In this document: one piece after another, positions 16,647 through 26,733 of the stretch | How the letters are laid out: each line of letters begins with the position of its first letter | Position numbering within the stretch: the stretch's first letter is position 1 | DNA from: an uncultured Eubacteriales bacterium | Lineage (GTDB): Bacteria > Bacillota > Clostridia > TANB77 > CAG-508 | DNA length: 64,000 bases | Assembly (NCBI GenBank): GCA_905203305.1 | Contig: CAJKVH010000004.1 | Coordinates: forward strand, 1-64,000 | Reading direction: 5' to 3' | Notes under the pieces: generated by a model | What the model was told of the DNA's origin: nothing | The model's database searches: none | Seen by the model: only the letters and a program-made list of their open reading frames with translations | Position numbers and translations under genes: made by a program

Positions 16647-19600
16647 ATGTATAAGAAAGTAGAATTACCTGATGGCTATGTAGGTATGGAGAAAAAAGTA
16701 GCAGAGTTATGGAAAGAAAAAGATGTAATCAAAAAGAATTTTAACAAAAATGAAGGAAAGAAATATTTTATGTTTTATGATGGACCTCCAACAGCAAACG
16801 GAATGCCACACGTAGGTCATATTGAAACAAGAGTAATGAAAGATATAATTCCAAGATATAAAGTAATGAAAGGTTATTATGTACCTCGTAAGGCTGGATG
16901 GGATACTCATGGTCTTCCAGTTGAACTTGAAATAGAAAAAAAACTTGGAATATCAGGAAAAGAACAAATTGAAGATTATGGTGTAGAAAAATTTGTTAAA
17001 GAATGTAAAGACAGTGTATTTAAATATGTTCATATATGGGAAAAAATGACTAACCAAGTTGGATATTGGGTAGATATGGAACATCCTTATGTTACATATC
17101 ATAATGATTATATAGAGTCTGTTTGGTGGGCTTTAAAAGAATTATGGAAAAAAGGATTATTATATGAGGGTCATAAAGTAATGCCATATTGTCCAAGATG
17201 TGGAACAGCACTTTCTTCACATGAAGTTGCACAAGGTTATAAGGATGTAAAAGATTTAACTTGTGTTGCAAAATTCAAAGTTAAAAATGAAGAAAATACA
17301 TATATTTTAGCATGGACAACAACTCCATGGACACTTCCATCAAACTTAGCTTTATGTGTAAATAAATCATATACTTATGCTAAAGTAAAAGTAAATGCTG
17401 GAACAGAAGAAGAACCAAAATATGAAAATTATATTTTAGCAAAAGATCTAATTGGATCAGTTTTAAAAGATAAAGAATATGAATTAGTAAACGAATTTAA
17501 AGGTGAAGAATTATTAGGAACAGAATATGAACAATTAATGCCATTTGCAAAACCAGAAGGAAAAGCATTTGTTGTTATTCACGGGGATTATGTAACATTA
17601 ACAGATGGTACAGGAATAGTTCATATTGCGCCAGCATACGGTGAAGACGATAGTTTAGTTGCAAAACAAAATGATATTGCATTTGTAAACCTAGTAGATA
17701 AATCAGGAAAATTTGTTAAAGAAGTTGAACCTTGGGCAGGAAGATTTGTAAGAGACTGTAATGAAGATATTTGCAAATGGTTAAATGAACAAAACAAATT
17801 ATTCTCTAAAGAAAAACATTTACACTCATATCCACATTGTTGGAGATGTGATACACCACTTCTTTACTATCCAAAAGAAAGTTGGTTTGTAAAAATGTCA
17901 AGTTTAAGAGATGAACTTGTTAGCAACAACAATAAAGTAAATTGGTATCCAGATACAATACGTACAGGAAGATTTGGAAAATTCTTGGAAAATGTTATCG
18001 ATTGGGGAATCTCAAGAGATAGATATTGGGGAACACCACTTCCAGTATGGAAATGTGAGTGTGGACACTTAGAATGTATAGGATCAATTGAAGAATTAAA
18101 AGAAAAAGCAGTAGATTGTCCAGAAAATATAGAATTACATAAACCATATATTGACAATGTTCATTTAAAATGTCCAGAATGTGGAAAAGAGATGCAAAGA
18201 TTTAAAGAAGTTATAGATTGTTGGTTTGACTCTGGATCAATGCCATTTGCCCAATTACATTATCCATTTGAAAATAAAGAATTATTTGAAAAAGAATTCC
18301 CAGCAGGATTTATTTCAGAAGCAGTTGATCAAACAAGAGGATGGTTCTATACATTAACAGCAATAGGAACAGCTTTATTTGGAAAAACACCATTTGAAAA
18401 TTGTATTGTTTTAGGACACGTATTAGATGGAAAAGGACAAAAAATGTCAAAATCAAAGAAAAACGGAGTAGATCCATTCTTACTACTAGATACAGTTGGA
18501 GCAGATGCTACACGTTGGCATTTCTATACATGTTCAGCACCATGGTTACCTACAAGATTATCTTTAGAAAACGTACAAGAAACTCAAAGAGGATTTTTAG
18601 CAACATTATGGAATGTATATTCATTCTATGTTTTATATGCTGAAATAGACAAATTTAATCCATTAAATTATAAAGACTTTAAGTCTGAAAATATAATGGA
18701 CAAATGGATAATTTCTGAATTAAATACATTAGTAAAAGAAGTTGGAGAAAAATTAGACAAATATGACATAACAGGAAGTGCACTTCAAATAGAAGCATTT
18801 ACAGATAGACTTTCAAACTGGTATGTACGTAGAAATCGTGAGAGATTCTGGGGAACAGAATTAACAGACGACAAAATAGGAGCATATGTTACTTTATATA
18901 GAGTATTAGTTACATTAAGTAAAATCTCAGCACCATTTGTACCATTTATGACAGAAGAAATTTATCAAAATTTAGTTGTAGGACTAGATAAAGAAGCAGA
19001 AGAAAGCATACACTTATGTTCATGGCCAGAAGCAAATGAAGCTGAAGTTGATAAAAAACTTGAAGAAGAAATGGATTTAGCTTATACCATAGTAAAACTT
19101 GGAAGAAGTGCAAGAAATTCAGTAAATATCAAAAACAGACAACCATTATCAAAAATGCTTATATCTGTTAAAAATCTTCCAGAATATTATAGTGATATAG
19201 TAAAAGAAGAACTTAATGTAAAAAAGGTTGTTTTAAGTGCAGACATGAAAGATTATGTTGAATTTGAAATAAAACCAAATTTACCAGTACTTGGAAGAGA
19301 ATATGGAAAATTAATTCCAGCTATAAAACAAAAAATAGCAGAATTTAATCAAATGGAACTTGCAACAAAAGTTGAAGCAGGTAATATTGAATATATTGAA
19401 ATTGGAGATGTCCAAATACCTTTATCTAAAGAGAATTTACTTGTAACAATGCAAGGAAAAGATGGATTTGCATTTAGTGGAACGGGTGAAATCGGAGTTG
19501 TTATAGAAACAGAAATAACACCAGAACTAAGAGAAGAAGGATATTTAAGAGAAATACTATCAAAAGTTCAAAACATCAGAAAAGAAAGTGGATTTGAAGT

Positions 19601-19787
19601 TATGGATAATATCAATCTATATGTTTCAGGAAATGAAGAACTAGAAAAGGTTGTAAAAAAATATGAAGATATTATTAAACATGATACATTAGCTAAAAAT
19701 GTTTTATACAACGAAGAAAATAAAGAATATGCTGAAACCCCAATAAATGGTGAAAAACTAAATATTTTTGTTGAAGTTGTAAAATAA
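16647..19787 (+). CDS. ileS: Isoleucyl-tRNA synthetase
   Basis: A 1046-residue class I aminoacyl-tRNA synthetase charging tRNA-Ile. The HIGH-type motif is NGMPHVGHIETRVMKD near residue 50, the editing domain contains LAWTTTPWTLPSNLAL, and the KMSKS loop is KGQKMSKSKKNG. Length and local wording fit the IleS2 (eukaryote-like) branch rather than the shorter IleS1 type; that branch is often linked to mupirocin tolerance. Zinc-type cysteine pairs occur at about 180 and in the middle. Preceded by AGGAGGAGG and followed by a terminator. Confidence 0.95.
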   Translation: MYKKVELPDGYVGMEKKVAELWKEKDVIKKNFNKNEGKKYFMFYDGPPTANGMPHVGHIETRVMKDIIPRYKVMKGYYVPRKAGWDTHGLPVELEIEKKLGISGKEQIEDYGVEKFVKECKDSVFKYVHIWEKMTNQVGYWVDMEHPYVTYHNDYIESVWWALKELWKKGLLYEGHKVMPYCPRCGTALSSHEVAQGYKDVKDLTCVAKFKVKNEENTYILAWTTTPWTLPSNLALCVNKSYTYAKVKVNAGTEEEPKYENYILAKDLIGSVLKDKEYELVNEFKGEELLGTEYEQLMPFAKPEGKAFVVIHGDYVTLTDGTGIVHIAPAYGEDDSLVAKQNDIAFVNLVDKSGKFVKEVEPWAGRFVRDCNEDICKWLNEQNKLFSKEKHLHSYPHCWRCDTPLLYYPKESWFVKMSSLRDELVSNNNKVNWYPDTIRTGRFGKFLENVIDWGISRDRYWGTPLPVWKCECGHLECIGSIEELKEKAVDCPENIELHKPYIDNVHLKCPECGKEMQRFKEVIDCWFDSGSMPFAQLHYPFENKELFEKEFPAGFISEAVDQTRGWFYTLTAIGTALFGKTPFENCIVLGHVLDGKGQKMSKSKKNGVDPFLLLDTVGADATRWHFYTCSAPWLPTRLSLENVQETQRGFLATLWNVYSFYVLYAEIDKFNPLNYKDFKSENIMDKWIISELNTLVKEVGEKLDKYDITGSALQIEAFTDRLSNWYVRRNRERFWGTELTDDKIGAYVTLYRVLVTLSKISAPFVPFMTEEIYQNLVVGLDKEAEESIHLCSWPEANEAEVDKKLEEEMDLAYTIVKLGRSARNSVNIKNRQPLSKMLISVKNLPEYYSDIVKEELNVKKVVLSADMKDYVEFEIKPNLPVLGREYGKLIPAIKQKIAEFNQMELATKVEAGNIEYIEIGDVQIPLSKENLLVTMQGKDGFAFSGTGEIGVVIETEITPELREEGYLREILSKVQNIRKESGFEVMDNINLYVSGNEELEKVVKKYEDIIKHDTLAKNVLYNEENKEYAETPINGEKLNIFVEVVK

Positions 19788-19796
19788 AAAACTTTA

Positions 19797-19832
19797 AAAG
19801 TATGTGAATTTTAAATTCGCATACTTTTTTCT
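19797..19832 (+). terminator. Rho-independent terminator after ileS
   Basis: Stem AAAGTATGTGAATT/AATTCGCATACTTT with one G-T pair, then a T-run. Confidence 0.88.
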
Positions 19833-19871
19833 TATTTTTAATCTTATAATGTAGATTTTTGACCTAAAATA

Positions 19872-19880
19872 TGATATACT
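19872..19880 (+). promoter_or_regulatory. Extended -10 promoter of miaB
   Basis: TGATATACT, an extended -10 element with a weak -35. The predicted start of transcription near 19887 lies after the upstream ATG at 19871, which supports translation from 19919. Confidence 0.5.
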
Positions 19881-19918
19881 TTCTAAACGAAAAGAGCGTA
19901 AAAGAAAGGAATTTTTTA

Positions 19919-21352
19919 ATGAATACAAATCAAGAAATAGAAAAACAAAAACAATATATGGAAAAGGTAGAAGAGATAATAAAGAACAAAAAACTAAAAT
20001 ATACTATTTTAACTATGGGATGCCAATTAAATGAAAATGACTCTGAAAAAATATGTGGAATGTTAGAAGAAATGGGATATGAAAAAACTGATGACATGAA
20101 TGAAGCAAACCTAGCAATATTTAACACATGTTGTGTAAGAGAAAATGCAGAAGAAAGGCTATTTGGTAAAGTTGGAGAATTAAAAAATCTAAAAGAAAAA
20201 AATAACTTAATAATAGCAATTGGCGGATGTATGATGCAAGAAGAACACATTTTAGAAAAAATAAAAAAATCATTTAAGTATGTTGATATTGTATTTGGAA
20301 CACATACATTACATAAATTACCAGAAGATTTATATTCTGTATTAAAAAATCAAAAGAGAATACAAGATGTAATAGACATAGAAGGAAAGGTTTATGAAGA
20401 TTTACCAATAAAAAGAGAAAGCAAAACACAAGGATCTGTTACCATAATGTATGGATGTAACAACTTCTGCAGTTATTGTATAGTTCCATATGTAAGGGGA
20501 AGAGAAAGAAGTAGAAAACCAAAAGATATAATAAAAGAAGTAGAAGAATTGGTAAGACAAGGCTATAAAGAAATAATGCTTCTTGGTCAAAATGTAAATT
20601 CATATTTACGTTCTGAAATGGAAGCCATAAAACAAGGAAAGCTAATAGATGAAGATGGGGATTATAAAGAAATAGATTCATTTGCAAAACTTTTAATGAG
20701 AATAAATGAAATAGAAGGAGTAGAAAGAATAAGATTTGTATCTCCACATCCAAAAGATTTTACAGATGACGTAATAGAAGCAATTGCAAAATGTGACAAA
20801 GTATGCAAATTTGTACACTTACCACTTCAATCTGGAAGTACTAAAATGTTAAAAGTAATGAATAGAAAATATACAAAAGAACAATATTTAGAACTAGTAG
20901 AAAAAATGAAAAAAAGAATACCAAATATCAAATTTTCAACTGATATAATTGTAGGATTTGCTGGAGAAACAGAAGAAGATTTCGAAGATACTTTAGATGT
21001 TGTAAGAAAAGTTGGATATGAGCAAGTATTTATGTTCATTTATTCTAGAAGAGTTGGAACGCCAGGAGATAAAATGCCAAACCAAGTTCCAGAAGAAATA
21101 AAACATAAAAGATTTGATAGATTAAAAGAATTAGTAGAAAATCAAATTGCAGAAAATAATAAAGAATATCAAAATACAATTCAAAAAGTTTTAGTTGAAG
21201 GACCAAGCAAAAATAATGATAAAATGTTAACAGGAAGAACTCAAACAAGCAAAATTGTTGTGTTTGAAGGAAATGAGGATTTAATAAATTCTATTGTTAA
21301 TGTAAAAATAACAGAAGATCATATGTGGTATTTTAAAGGAGAAAGAGTTTAG
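19919..21352 (+). CDS. miaB: tRNA-2-methylthio-N6-dimethylallyladenosine synthase
   Basis: A 477-residue radical-SAM methylthiotransferase that adds the 2-methylthio group to i6A37 in tRNAs. The N-terminal UPF0004 domain has its three cluster cysteines (TMGCQLNENDSE, NTCCVRENAEER, GGCMMQEE). The radical-SAM motif is GCNNFCSYCIVPYVRGRERS (CX3CX2C). A C-terminal TRAM domain follows (VLVEGPSKNNDKMLTGRT). ATG 19919 with AAAGGAA is preferred over ATG 19871. mutS follows 21 bases later, as in many clostridia. Confidence 0.95.
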   Translation: MNTNQEIEKQKQYMEKVEEIIKNKKLKYTILTMGCQLNENDSEKICGMLEEMGYEKTDDMNEANLAIFNTCCVRENAEERLFGKVGELKNLKEKNNLIIAIGGCMMQEEHILEKIKKSFKYVDIVFGTHTLHKLPEDLYSVLKNQKRIQDVIDIEGKVYEDLPIKRESKTQGSVTIMYGCNNFCSYCIVPYVRGRERSRKPKDIIKEVEELVRQGYKEIMLLGQNVNSYLRSEMEAIKQGKLIDEDGDYKEIDSFAKLLMRINEIEGVERIRFVSPHPKDFTDDVIEAIAKCDKVCKFVHLPLQSGSTKMLKVMNRKYTKEQYLELVEKMKKRIPNIKFSTDIIVGFAGETEEDFEDTLDVVRKVGYEQVFMFIYSRRVGTPGDKMPNQVPEEIKHKRFDRLKELVENQIAENNKEYQNTIQKVLVEGPSKNNDKMLTGRTQTSKIVVFEGNEDLINSIVNVKITEDHMWYFKGERV

Positions 21353-21373
21353 AATAAGGAGTAGTACAAAAAG

Positions 21374-24001
21374 ATGATAGTAGATAAAGAAAAATGTTCA
21401 CCAATGATGAAAAAATATCTAGAAACAAAAGAACAATATAATGACTGTATACTATTTTATAGGCTAGGAGATTTTTACGAAATGTTTTTTGATGATGCAA
21501 TTCTAGTTTCAAGAGAACTAGAAATTACATTAACAGGAAAAGACTGCGGCCTAGAAGAACGTGCTCCAATGGCAGGAATACCATTTCACGCAGCTGAAAA
21601 CTATATAGCAAGACTTGTATCAAAAGGGTACAAAGTAGCTATATGTGAGCAACTAGAAGATCCAAAAACAACAAAAGGAATAGTAAAAAGAGGAGTAATA
21701 AAAGTTGTAACCCCTGGAACAGTTGTGGAATCAAATATGCTAGAAGAAAGAAAAAACAATTATATAATGAGCATCTATAAAGCTGGATTATATTTTGGAA
21801 TTGCAATAAGTGATATATCAACAGGTGAATTTTATTCTACTGAAATAAAAGAAAATAATAATTTTTCTTTATTAATGGACGAAATATCAAGATATTCTCC
21901 TGCTGAAATTGTAGCAAATAAATTAATGAATGAATCAACTGAAGAAATAACAAAAATAAAAACAAGATTTCCAGAAACATATATAACAAGTTGTGACGAA
22001 AGTTATTTTAGTGAAGATATATCTAAAGTCATTCAAGATTTTAGGTTAGTAGATAATAATGGAAATGATATAGAGTCAGCAGATGACAAGCTACTTGCAA
22101 TTGCTAGTATAAATGCCTTAAAAGAATATATTACAAGCACACAAATGACAGATTTAGGTCATATCAATAAAGTTGTAATTTATTCAGTTTCAAAATATAT
22201 GTCTCTTGATATAAATGCAAGAAGAAATCTAGAAATTACAGAAAAATTAAGAGACAGATCGAAAAAAGGAACTCTTTTATGGGTATTAGACAAAACATCT
22301 ACATCAATGGGAGGAAGACTTCTAAGACGTTGGCTAAATGATCCTTTAATAGATGTAAATGAAATAAATAGAAGACTTGGAGCTGTAGAAGAATTAAAAA
22401 ATGACATAATGCTTAGAGGAGAAGTTATAGACAATCTAAAAAAAGTTTATGATATCGAAAGATTAGCTGGAAAAATGGCGTATGGTAATGGAACTCCAAG
22501 AGATATGATAACATTAAAAAATTCTTTATCTAAATTACCAGAAATAAGAAAGGTTCTAGAAAATGTAAAATCTGAATACTTAAAAGATATTTATCAAAAT
22601 ATAGATGAACTTCAAGATATGCATGAATTAATTGAAAAATCAATAGTAGATGATCCACCAATGTCCACAAAAGATGGAGGATATATAAAACTTGGATATA
22701 ATGAGGATATAGATACTTTAAAACATGCAACAACAGATGGTAAATCTTGGCTTATGAAATTAGAGGCAGATGAAAAAGAAAAAACAGGAATAAAATCATT
22801 AAAAATTGGTTTCAATAAAGTTTTTGGCTATTATATAGAAGTTACAAATCTATATAAAAACATGGTTCCAGATACATATATTAGAAAACAAACATTAACA
22901 AATGGAGAAAGATATATAACAGAAGAATTAAAAAACATGGAAAATCAAATACTAGGAGCCGAAGAAAAAGTAATAAAACTAGAACTTGAAGCGTTTAGAC
23001 AAATAAGAGAAGAAATTGCAAAAAATGTAAAAAGAATGCAAAAAACAGCAGAGGCAATATCTAGCTTAGATGTACTTACATCTTTTGCACAAGTAGCCGA
23101 AGAAATGAATTACTGTAAACCAGAAATTAATAAAGATGGAATTTTAGACATAAAAGAAGGAAGACACCCTGTAATAGAAAAAATGCTATCATCAGGAGAA
23201 TTTGTGTCAAACGATACATATTTAGATACAGAAGAAAACAGACTTGCAATAATAACAGGACCTAATATGGCAGGAAAATCTACATATATGAGACAAGTAG
23301 CTTTAATTACTTTAATGGCACAAGTTGGAAGTTTTGTTCCAGCAACGAGAGCTACAATAGGAGTTGTAGATAAGATATTTACAAGAGTTGGAGCATCAGA
23401 TGATTTAAGTATGGGTCAAAGTACTTTTATGGTAGAAATGATGGAAGTTGCAACAATTCTTAAAGAAGCAACTAAAAATAGTTTGGTAATATTAGATGAA
23501 ATAGGAAGAGGAACATCAACATATGATGGATTATCAATTGCATGGGCTGTTGCAGAATATATTGCAGACAAAAATAAATGTGGTGCAAAAACATTATTTG
23601 CAACACATTATCATGAAATGACAACATTAGAAAAAGAAGGAAATGGAATAAAAAATTATTCTATTGCAGTAAAAGAAAAAGGCGAAGACATAATTTTCTT
23701 AAGAAAAATAGTAGAAGGTGGAACAGACGAAAGCTATGGAGTACATGTTGCAAAGTTAGCAGGAGTTCCAAAAGATGTAACTAAAAGAGCTAATGAAATT
23801 TTAAGATCTTTAGAAAGAAAGAGCATTTTAAAAGACAAAAAGCCTGAAAAAGAGGACAAGAAAAAAGTTGAAGGACAATTTGATTTGTTTAATTATAAGT
23901 TAGCCGAAGTTGCACATGAACTAGATATGGTAAACTTGGACGAATTAACACCTATTGATGCTTTAAATACATTAGTTAGAATTAAAGAAAAGATGAAATA
24001 G
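21374..24001 (+). CDS. mutS: DNA mismatch repair protein MutS
   Basis: An 875-residue MutS, the mismatch sensor. The wedge motif is GDFYEMFFDDA (Phe-X-Glu), the Walker A is GPNMAGKSTYMRQ, and Walker B is LVILDEIGRGTSTYDG. The C-terminal part (FDLFNYK, then LTPIDALNTL) is the usual dimer/beta-clamp tail. No mutL gene lies immediately after it, although the pair is often adjacent; the next gene has its own promoter. RBS AAGGAG is spaced a little far from the ATG. Confidence 0.97.
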   Translation: MIVDKEKCSPMMKKYLETKEQYNDCILFYRLGDFYEMFFDDAILVSRELEITLTGKDCGLEERAPMAGIPFHAAENYIARLVSKGYKVAICEQLEDPKTTKGIVKRGVIKVVTPGTVVESNMLEERKNNYIMSIYKAGLYFGIAISDISTGEFYSTEIKENNNFSLLMDEISRYSPAEIVANKLMNESTEEITKIKTRFPETYITSCDESYFSEDISKVIQDFRLVDNNGNDIESADDKLLAIASINALKEYITSTQMTDLGHINKVVIYSVSKYMSLDINARRNLEITEKLRDRSKKGTLLWVLDKTSTSMGGRLLRRWLNDPLIDVNEINRRLGAVEELKNDIMLRGEVIDNLKKVYDIERLAGKMAYGNGTPRDMITLKNSLSKLPEIRKVLENVKSEYLKDIYQNIDELQDMHELIEKSIVDDPPMSTKDGGYIKLGYNEDIDTLKHATTDGKSWLMKLEADEKEKTGIKSLKIGFNKVFGYYIEVTNLYKNMVPDTYIRKQTLTNGERYITEELKNMENQILGAEEKVIKLELEAFRQIREEIAKNVKRMQKTAEAISSLDVLTSFAQVAEEMNYCKPEINKDGILDIKEGRHPVIEKMLSSGEFVSNDTYLDTEENRLAIITGPNMAGKSTYMRQVALITLMAQVGSFVPATRATIGVVDKIFTRVGASDDLSMGQSTFMVEMMEVATILKEATKNSLVILDEIGRGTSTYDGLSIAWAVAEYIADKNKCGAKTLFATHYHEMTTLEKEGNGIKNYSIAVKEKGEDIIFLRKIVEGGTDESYGVHVAKLAGVPKDVTKRANEILRSLERKSILKDKKPEKEDKKKVEGQFDLFNYKLAEVAHELDMVNLDELTPIDALNTLVRIKEKMK

Positions 24002-24005
24002 GCAC

Positions 24006-24034
24006 TTGACAATAAACAAATAAAACTGTATAAT
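24006..24034 (+). promoter_or_regulatory. Promoter of the small membrane protein
   Basis: TTGACA (24006-24011), 17-base spacer, TATAAT (24029-24034): fully consensus. Confidence 0.9.
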
Positions 24035-24096
24035 AAACAATGTGTGAAAAGCAATTTTTGGAAAAATATTGCTTAAAAACAAAAAAGGAGAAAAAT

Positions 24097-24273
24097 ATGT
24101 TATCTAAAATATGGAAAAAGGTATGTATTTTAATATTAATAGTAGCATGTCTATTCAACATAGTATTAAAACTAGTAAACAGAATATCATTTAACAAAGA
24201 AGCACTTACATCAGCAAGATATATGTTAGAACAATATGAATATGAAAAAGACAAAGAAAATGTAATAAAATAA
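24097..24273 (+). CDS. Small single-span membrane protein
   Basis: A 58-residue protein with one transmembrane segment at about residues 8-27 (VCILILIVACLFNIVLKL) and a charged tail. It is not recognised as a known family. The start is set by AAGGAG six bases before ATG 24097. The consensus promoter implies good expression. The longer frame from 24040 lacks an RBS and begins about where transcription should start. Confidence 0.6.
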   Translation: MLSKIWKKVCILILIVACLFNIVLKLVNRISFNKEALTSARYMLEQYEYEKDKENVIK

Positions 24274-24324
24274 TACTTGAAATTTTTAAACAAATATGAT
24301 AACATAGTTCATAACATCTAAAGA

Positions 24325-24342
24325 GCATGTCAAAGAACATGC
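24325..24342 (+). promoter_or_regulatory. Hairpin in the rpmE leader
   Basis: GCATGT/ACATGC with a 6-base loop, 28 bases before the rpmE start codon. Leaders of r-protein genes are often autoregulatory; that role is only a possibility here. Confidence 0.35.
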
Positions 24343-24370
24343 AAAACGGAAGGAAGAAGAGGTGAAAATA

Positions 24371-24574
24371 ATGAATAAAAACATTCAACCAAATTATGAA
24401 GAAACAACAATAACATGTGCATGCGGAAACGTAATGACAGTGGGATCAACAAAAAAAGAAATGAAAGTTGATATATGCTCAAAATGTCATCCATTTTGGA
24501 CAGGTAACTTAGTAAGACGTGATACAGCAGGAAGTAGAGCAGACAGATTCAAGAAAAAATATGGTCTTGCATAA
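24371..24574 (+). CDS. rpmE: 50S ribosomal protein bL31
   Basis: A 67-residue L31 of the zinc-binding type. Cysteines appear in CACG and CSKCHPFWTG, a four-Cys set. ATG 24371 with GAGGTG upstream is preferred over GTG 24362, which overlaps the RBS. It is followed by its own terminator. Confidence 0.93.
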   Translation: MNKNIQPNYEETTITCACGNVMTVGSTKKEMKVDICSKCHPFWTGNLVRRDTAGSRADRFKKKYGLA

Positions 24575-24580
24575 AAATAC

Positions 24581-24610
24581 AAGTAGCTATTTAAAAGCTG
24601 CTTTATTTTT
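24581..24610 (+). terminator. Rho-independent terminator after rpmE
   Basis: Stem AAGTAGCT/AGCTGCTT, then TATTTTTTTG. Confidence 0.75.
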
Positions 24611-24622
24611 TTGTCAAAGCTA

Positions 24623-24651
24623 TTGATAAAGTATACTAAATTTGATATACT
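24623..24651 (+). promoter_or_regulatory. Promoter of the flippase operon
   Basis: TTGATA (24623-24628), 17-base spacer, TATACT (24646-24651) with an upstream TG. Confidence 0.75.
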
Positions 24652-24684
24652 CTAAAAAAATAAAAAACGAAAAGAAGGAAGAAA

Positions 24685-26139
24685 ATGGCAAAAAAAAGTA
24701 TAGCAAAAAATTATTTATATAATTTATCATATCAAATACTAACTTTGATTTTACCACTTATAACAGCATCATATCTAGCAAGAGTTCTAGGAGCAAGAGG
24801 AAATGGAATATATATTTATACTTATACTATAGTAAATTATTTCGTATTATTTGGATCACTTGGAATATCAATGTATGGTCAAAGAGAAATTGCATATGTA
24901 CAAAACAACAAAACAAAAAAGAAAAAAATATTTATAGAACTTGTTTTATTTAGATTTATAACAATCTCAATTGCGTCTGTAATATATTATCTATCATTTG
25001 CAAGACAGGGCGAATATAGCAGTTATTATAAAATACTATTTTTTGAGCTGATAGCTGCAGCATTTGATATAAGTTGGTTCTTCCAAGGAATGGAAGACTT
25101 TAAAAAAACAGTACTTAGAAATATAGCTGTAAGACTAATAAGTGTAGGGTTAATATTTCTAATAGTAAAACAAGAATCAGATTTAAATAAATATTTAGCA
25201 ATATATGCTTTTGCAGATTTACTTGGAAATATATCATTATGGTTTTATTTACCAAAATATTTTAAGGGAGTAAAAGTAAAAAACATCAATATAGTAAGAC
25301 AAATACCAGCAATACTTTTACTATTTATTCCACAAGTATCAAATAAAATATACAATATGTTAGATACTACAATGCTTGGAAAAATAATTACAGATAAAGC
25401 AGAAACAGGCTATTACGAACAAAGCCAAAAGATAATAAGGGTGCTACTTACACTTGTTACTTCACTTGGAACAGTAATGGTACCGAGAATGGCCAATATG
25501 TTTGCAAATGGAGAAAAGAAGCAAATTAATGATTGCATGAAAAAATCCTTTAATTTTACATATTTATTAAGTTTCCCAATAATGTTTGGATTGATTGCAA
25601 TTTCAAGAGATTTTGTACCATGGTTTTTCGGACCAGGTTATGAAGAGGTAGTTGTTTTAATGAACATTATTGCCCCAATAATTTTGCTTATGGGAATTTC
25701 AAATATTGTTGGAACACAGTACTTACTTCCAACAAAAAGGCAAAAAGAATTTACATTATCAGTCCTTAGTGGAGTAGTTGTAAACTTTATTTTAAATTAT
25801 ATAATGATAAATCTATGGAAAGCTAAAGGAGCATGTATAGCAACAGTATTATCACAAGTGGTTGTAGATATAATGCAGATGCATTACGTAAAAAACGAAA
25901 TAAACTTAAAATATATGTTTAAACTTGGAATAAAATATCTATTTGCAGGATTAATAATGTTTACAGCATGTATGATGGTAAGGCTTGTTTTATCAGGAGT
26001 TATTTGTATGGTAGTTCAAATAATATTAGGAGTTTTAATATATTTTGGAATATTAATTTACTTTAAAGATAAATTTGTATATATGTTAATAGATAAAGTT
26101 AGAGAAAAGTTTTTAGGAAAATTAGCAAAAGCTAATTAA
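24685..26139 (+). CDS. Polysaccharide/oligosaccharide flippase (MOP superfamily, Wzx-like)
   Basis: A 484-residue membrane protein with about 14 hydrophobic helices. The N-terminal segment KNYLYNLSYQILTLILPLIT and YLARVLGARGNGIY are typical of the RfbX/Wzx branch that flips lipid-linked glycans across the membrane. No glycan synthesis genes are adjacent, so the exported glycan is unknown. pth starts 15 bases downstream in what looks like one transcript. Confidence 0.85.
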   Translation: MAKKSIAKNYLYNLSYQILTLILPLITASYLARVLGARGNGIYIYTYTIVNYFVLFGSLGISMYGQREIAYVQNNKTKKKKIFIELVLFRFITISIASVIYYLSFARQGEYSSYYKILFFELIAAAFDISWFFQGMEDFKKTVLRNIAVRLISVGLIFLIVKQESDLNKYLAIYAFADLLGNISLWFYLPKYFKGVKVKNINIVRQIPAILLLFIPQVSNKIYNMLDTTMLGKIITDKAETGYYEQSQKIIRVLLTLVTSLGTVMVPRMANMFANGEKKQINDCMKKSFNFTYLLSFPIMFGLIAISRDFVPWFFGPGYEEVVVLMNIIAPIILLMGISNIVGTQYLLPTKRQKEFTLSVLSGVVVNFILNYIMINLWKAKGACIATVLSQVVVDIMQMHYVKNEINLKYMFKLGIKYLFAGLIMFTACMMVRLVLSGVICMVVQIILGVLIYFGILIYFKDKFVYMLIDKVREKFLGKLAKAN

Positions 26140-26154
26140 AGAAAGGAAAAATAG

Positions 26155-26721
26155 ATGTATTTAGTTGTAGGACTTGGAAACCCAGAGCCAGAATATAGTA
26201 TGACAAGACATAATATGGGATTTGACGTTATAAACAAATTAGCTAAAAAATATAACATAAGTGTAGAAAAAAAAGGCTTTGATGCATTATATGGTTCTGG
26301 TATGATTGAAAATGAAAAAGTGATTTTATGCAAACCACAAACTTATATGAATTTAAGTGGAGATTCAGTTATACAATTTATAAACTATTATAAAATAGAT
26401 ATGCAAGATGTAATTATAATATATGATGACATAGATATAGAACCAGGAATTGTAAAACTGAGGAAAAAAGGTGGAGCAGGAACACATAACGGAATGAAAT
26501 CAATTGTTGCTAACCTTAAAACAACAGAATTTCCTCATGTTAGAATAGGAACAGGAAAACCATTAATAAAATCAGATTTGATAAATTATGTTATAGGAAA
26601 AGTTTCTAAAGAAGAATATGATAAATTAATTCCAGGAATAAATACAGGATTAGAAGCAGTAGAGGAAATCATAAAAAATGGAATTGATAAGGCAATGAAT
26701 GTGATAAATGCAAAAAACTGA
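26155..26721 (+). CDS. pth: Peptidyl-tRNA hydrolase
   Basis: A 188-residue Pth, which releases tRNA from prematurely dropped peptidyl-tRNA. It opens with LVVGLGNPEPEYSMTRHNMGF, shown here as its first 21-residue block only in outline: the catalytic His19 is in TRHNMGF, and Asp is in IIYDDIDIEPG. The substrate-binding segment GGAGTHNGMKSI is intact. RBS AAAGGAAA; RNase G follows 12 bases later. Confidence 0.96.
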   Translation: MYLVVGLGNPEPEYSMTRHNMGFDVINKLAKKYNISVEKKGFDALYGSGMIENEKVILCKPQTYMNLSGDSVIQFINYYKIDMQDVIIIYDDIDIEPGIVKLRKKGGAGTHNGMKSIVANLKTTEFPHVRIGTGKPLIKSDLINYVIGKVSKEEYDKLIPGINTGLEAVEEIIKNGIDKAMNVINAKN

Positions 26722-26733
26722 AGGAGTAAAACA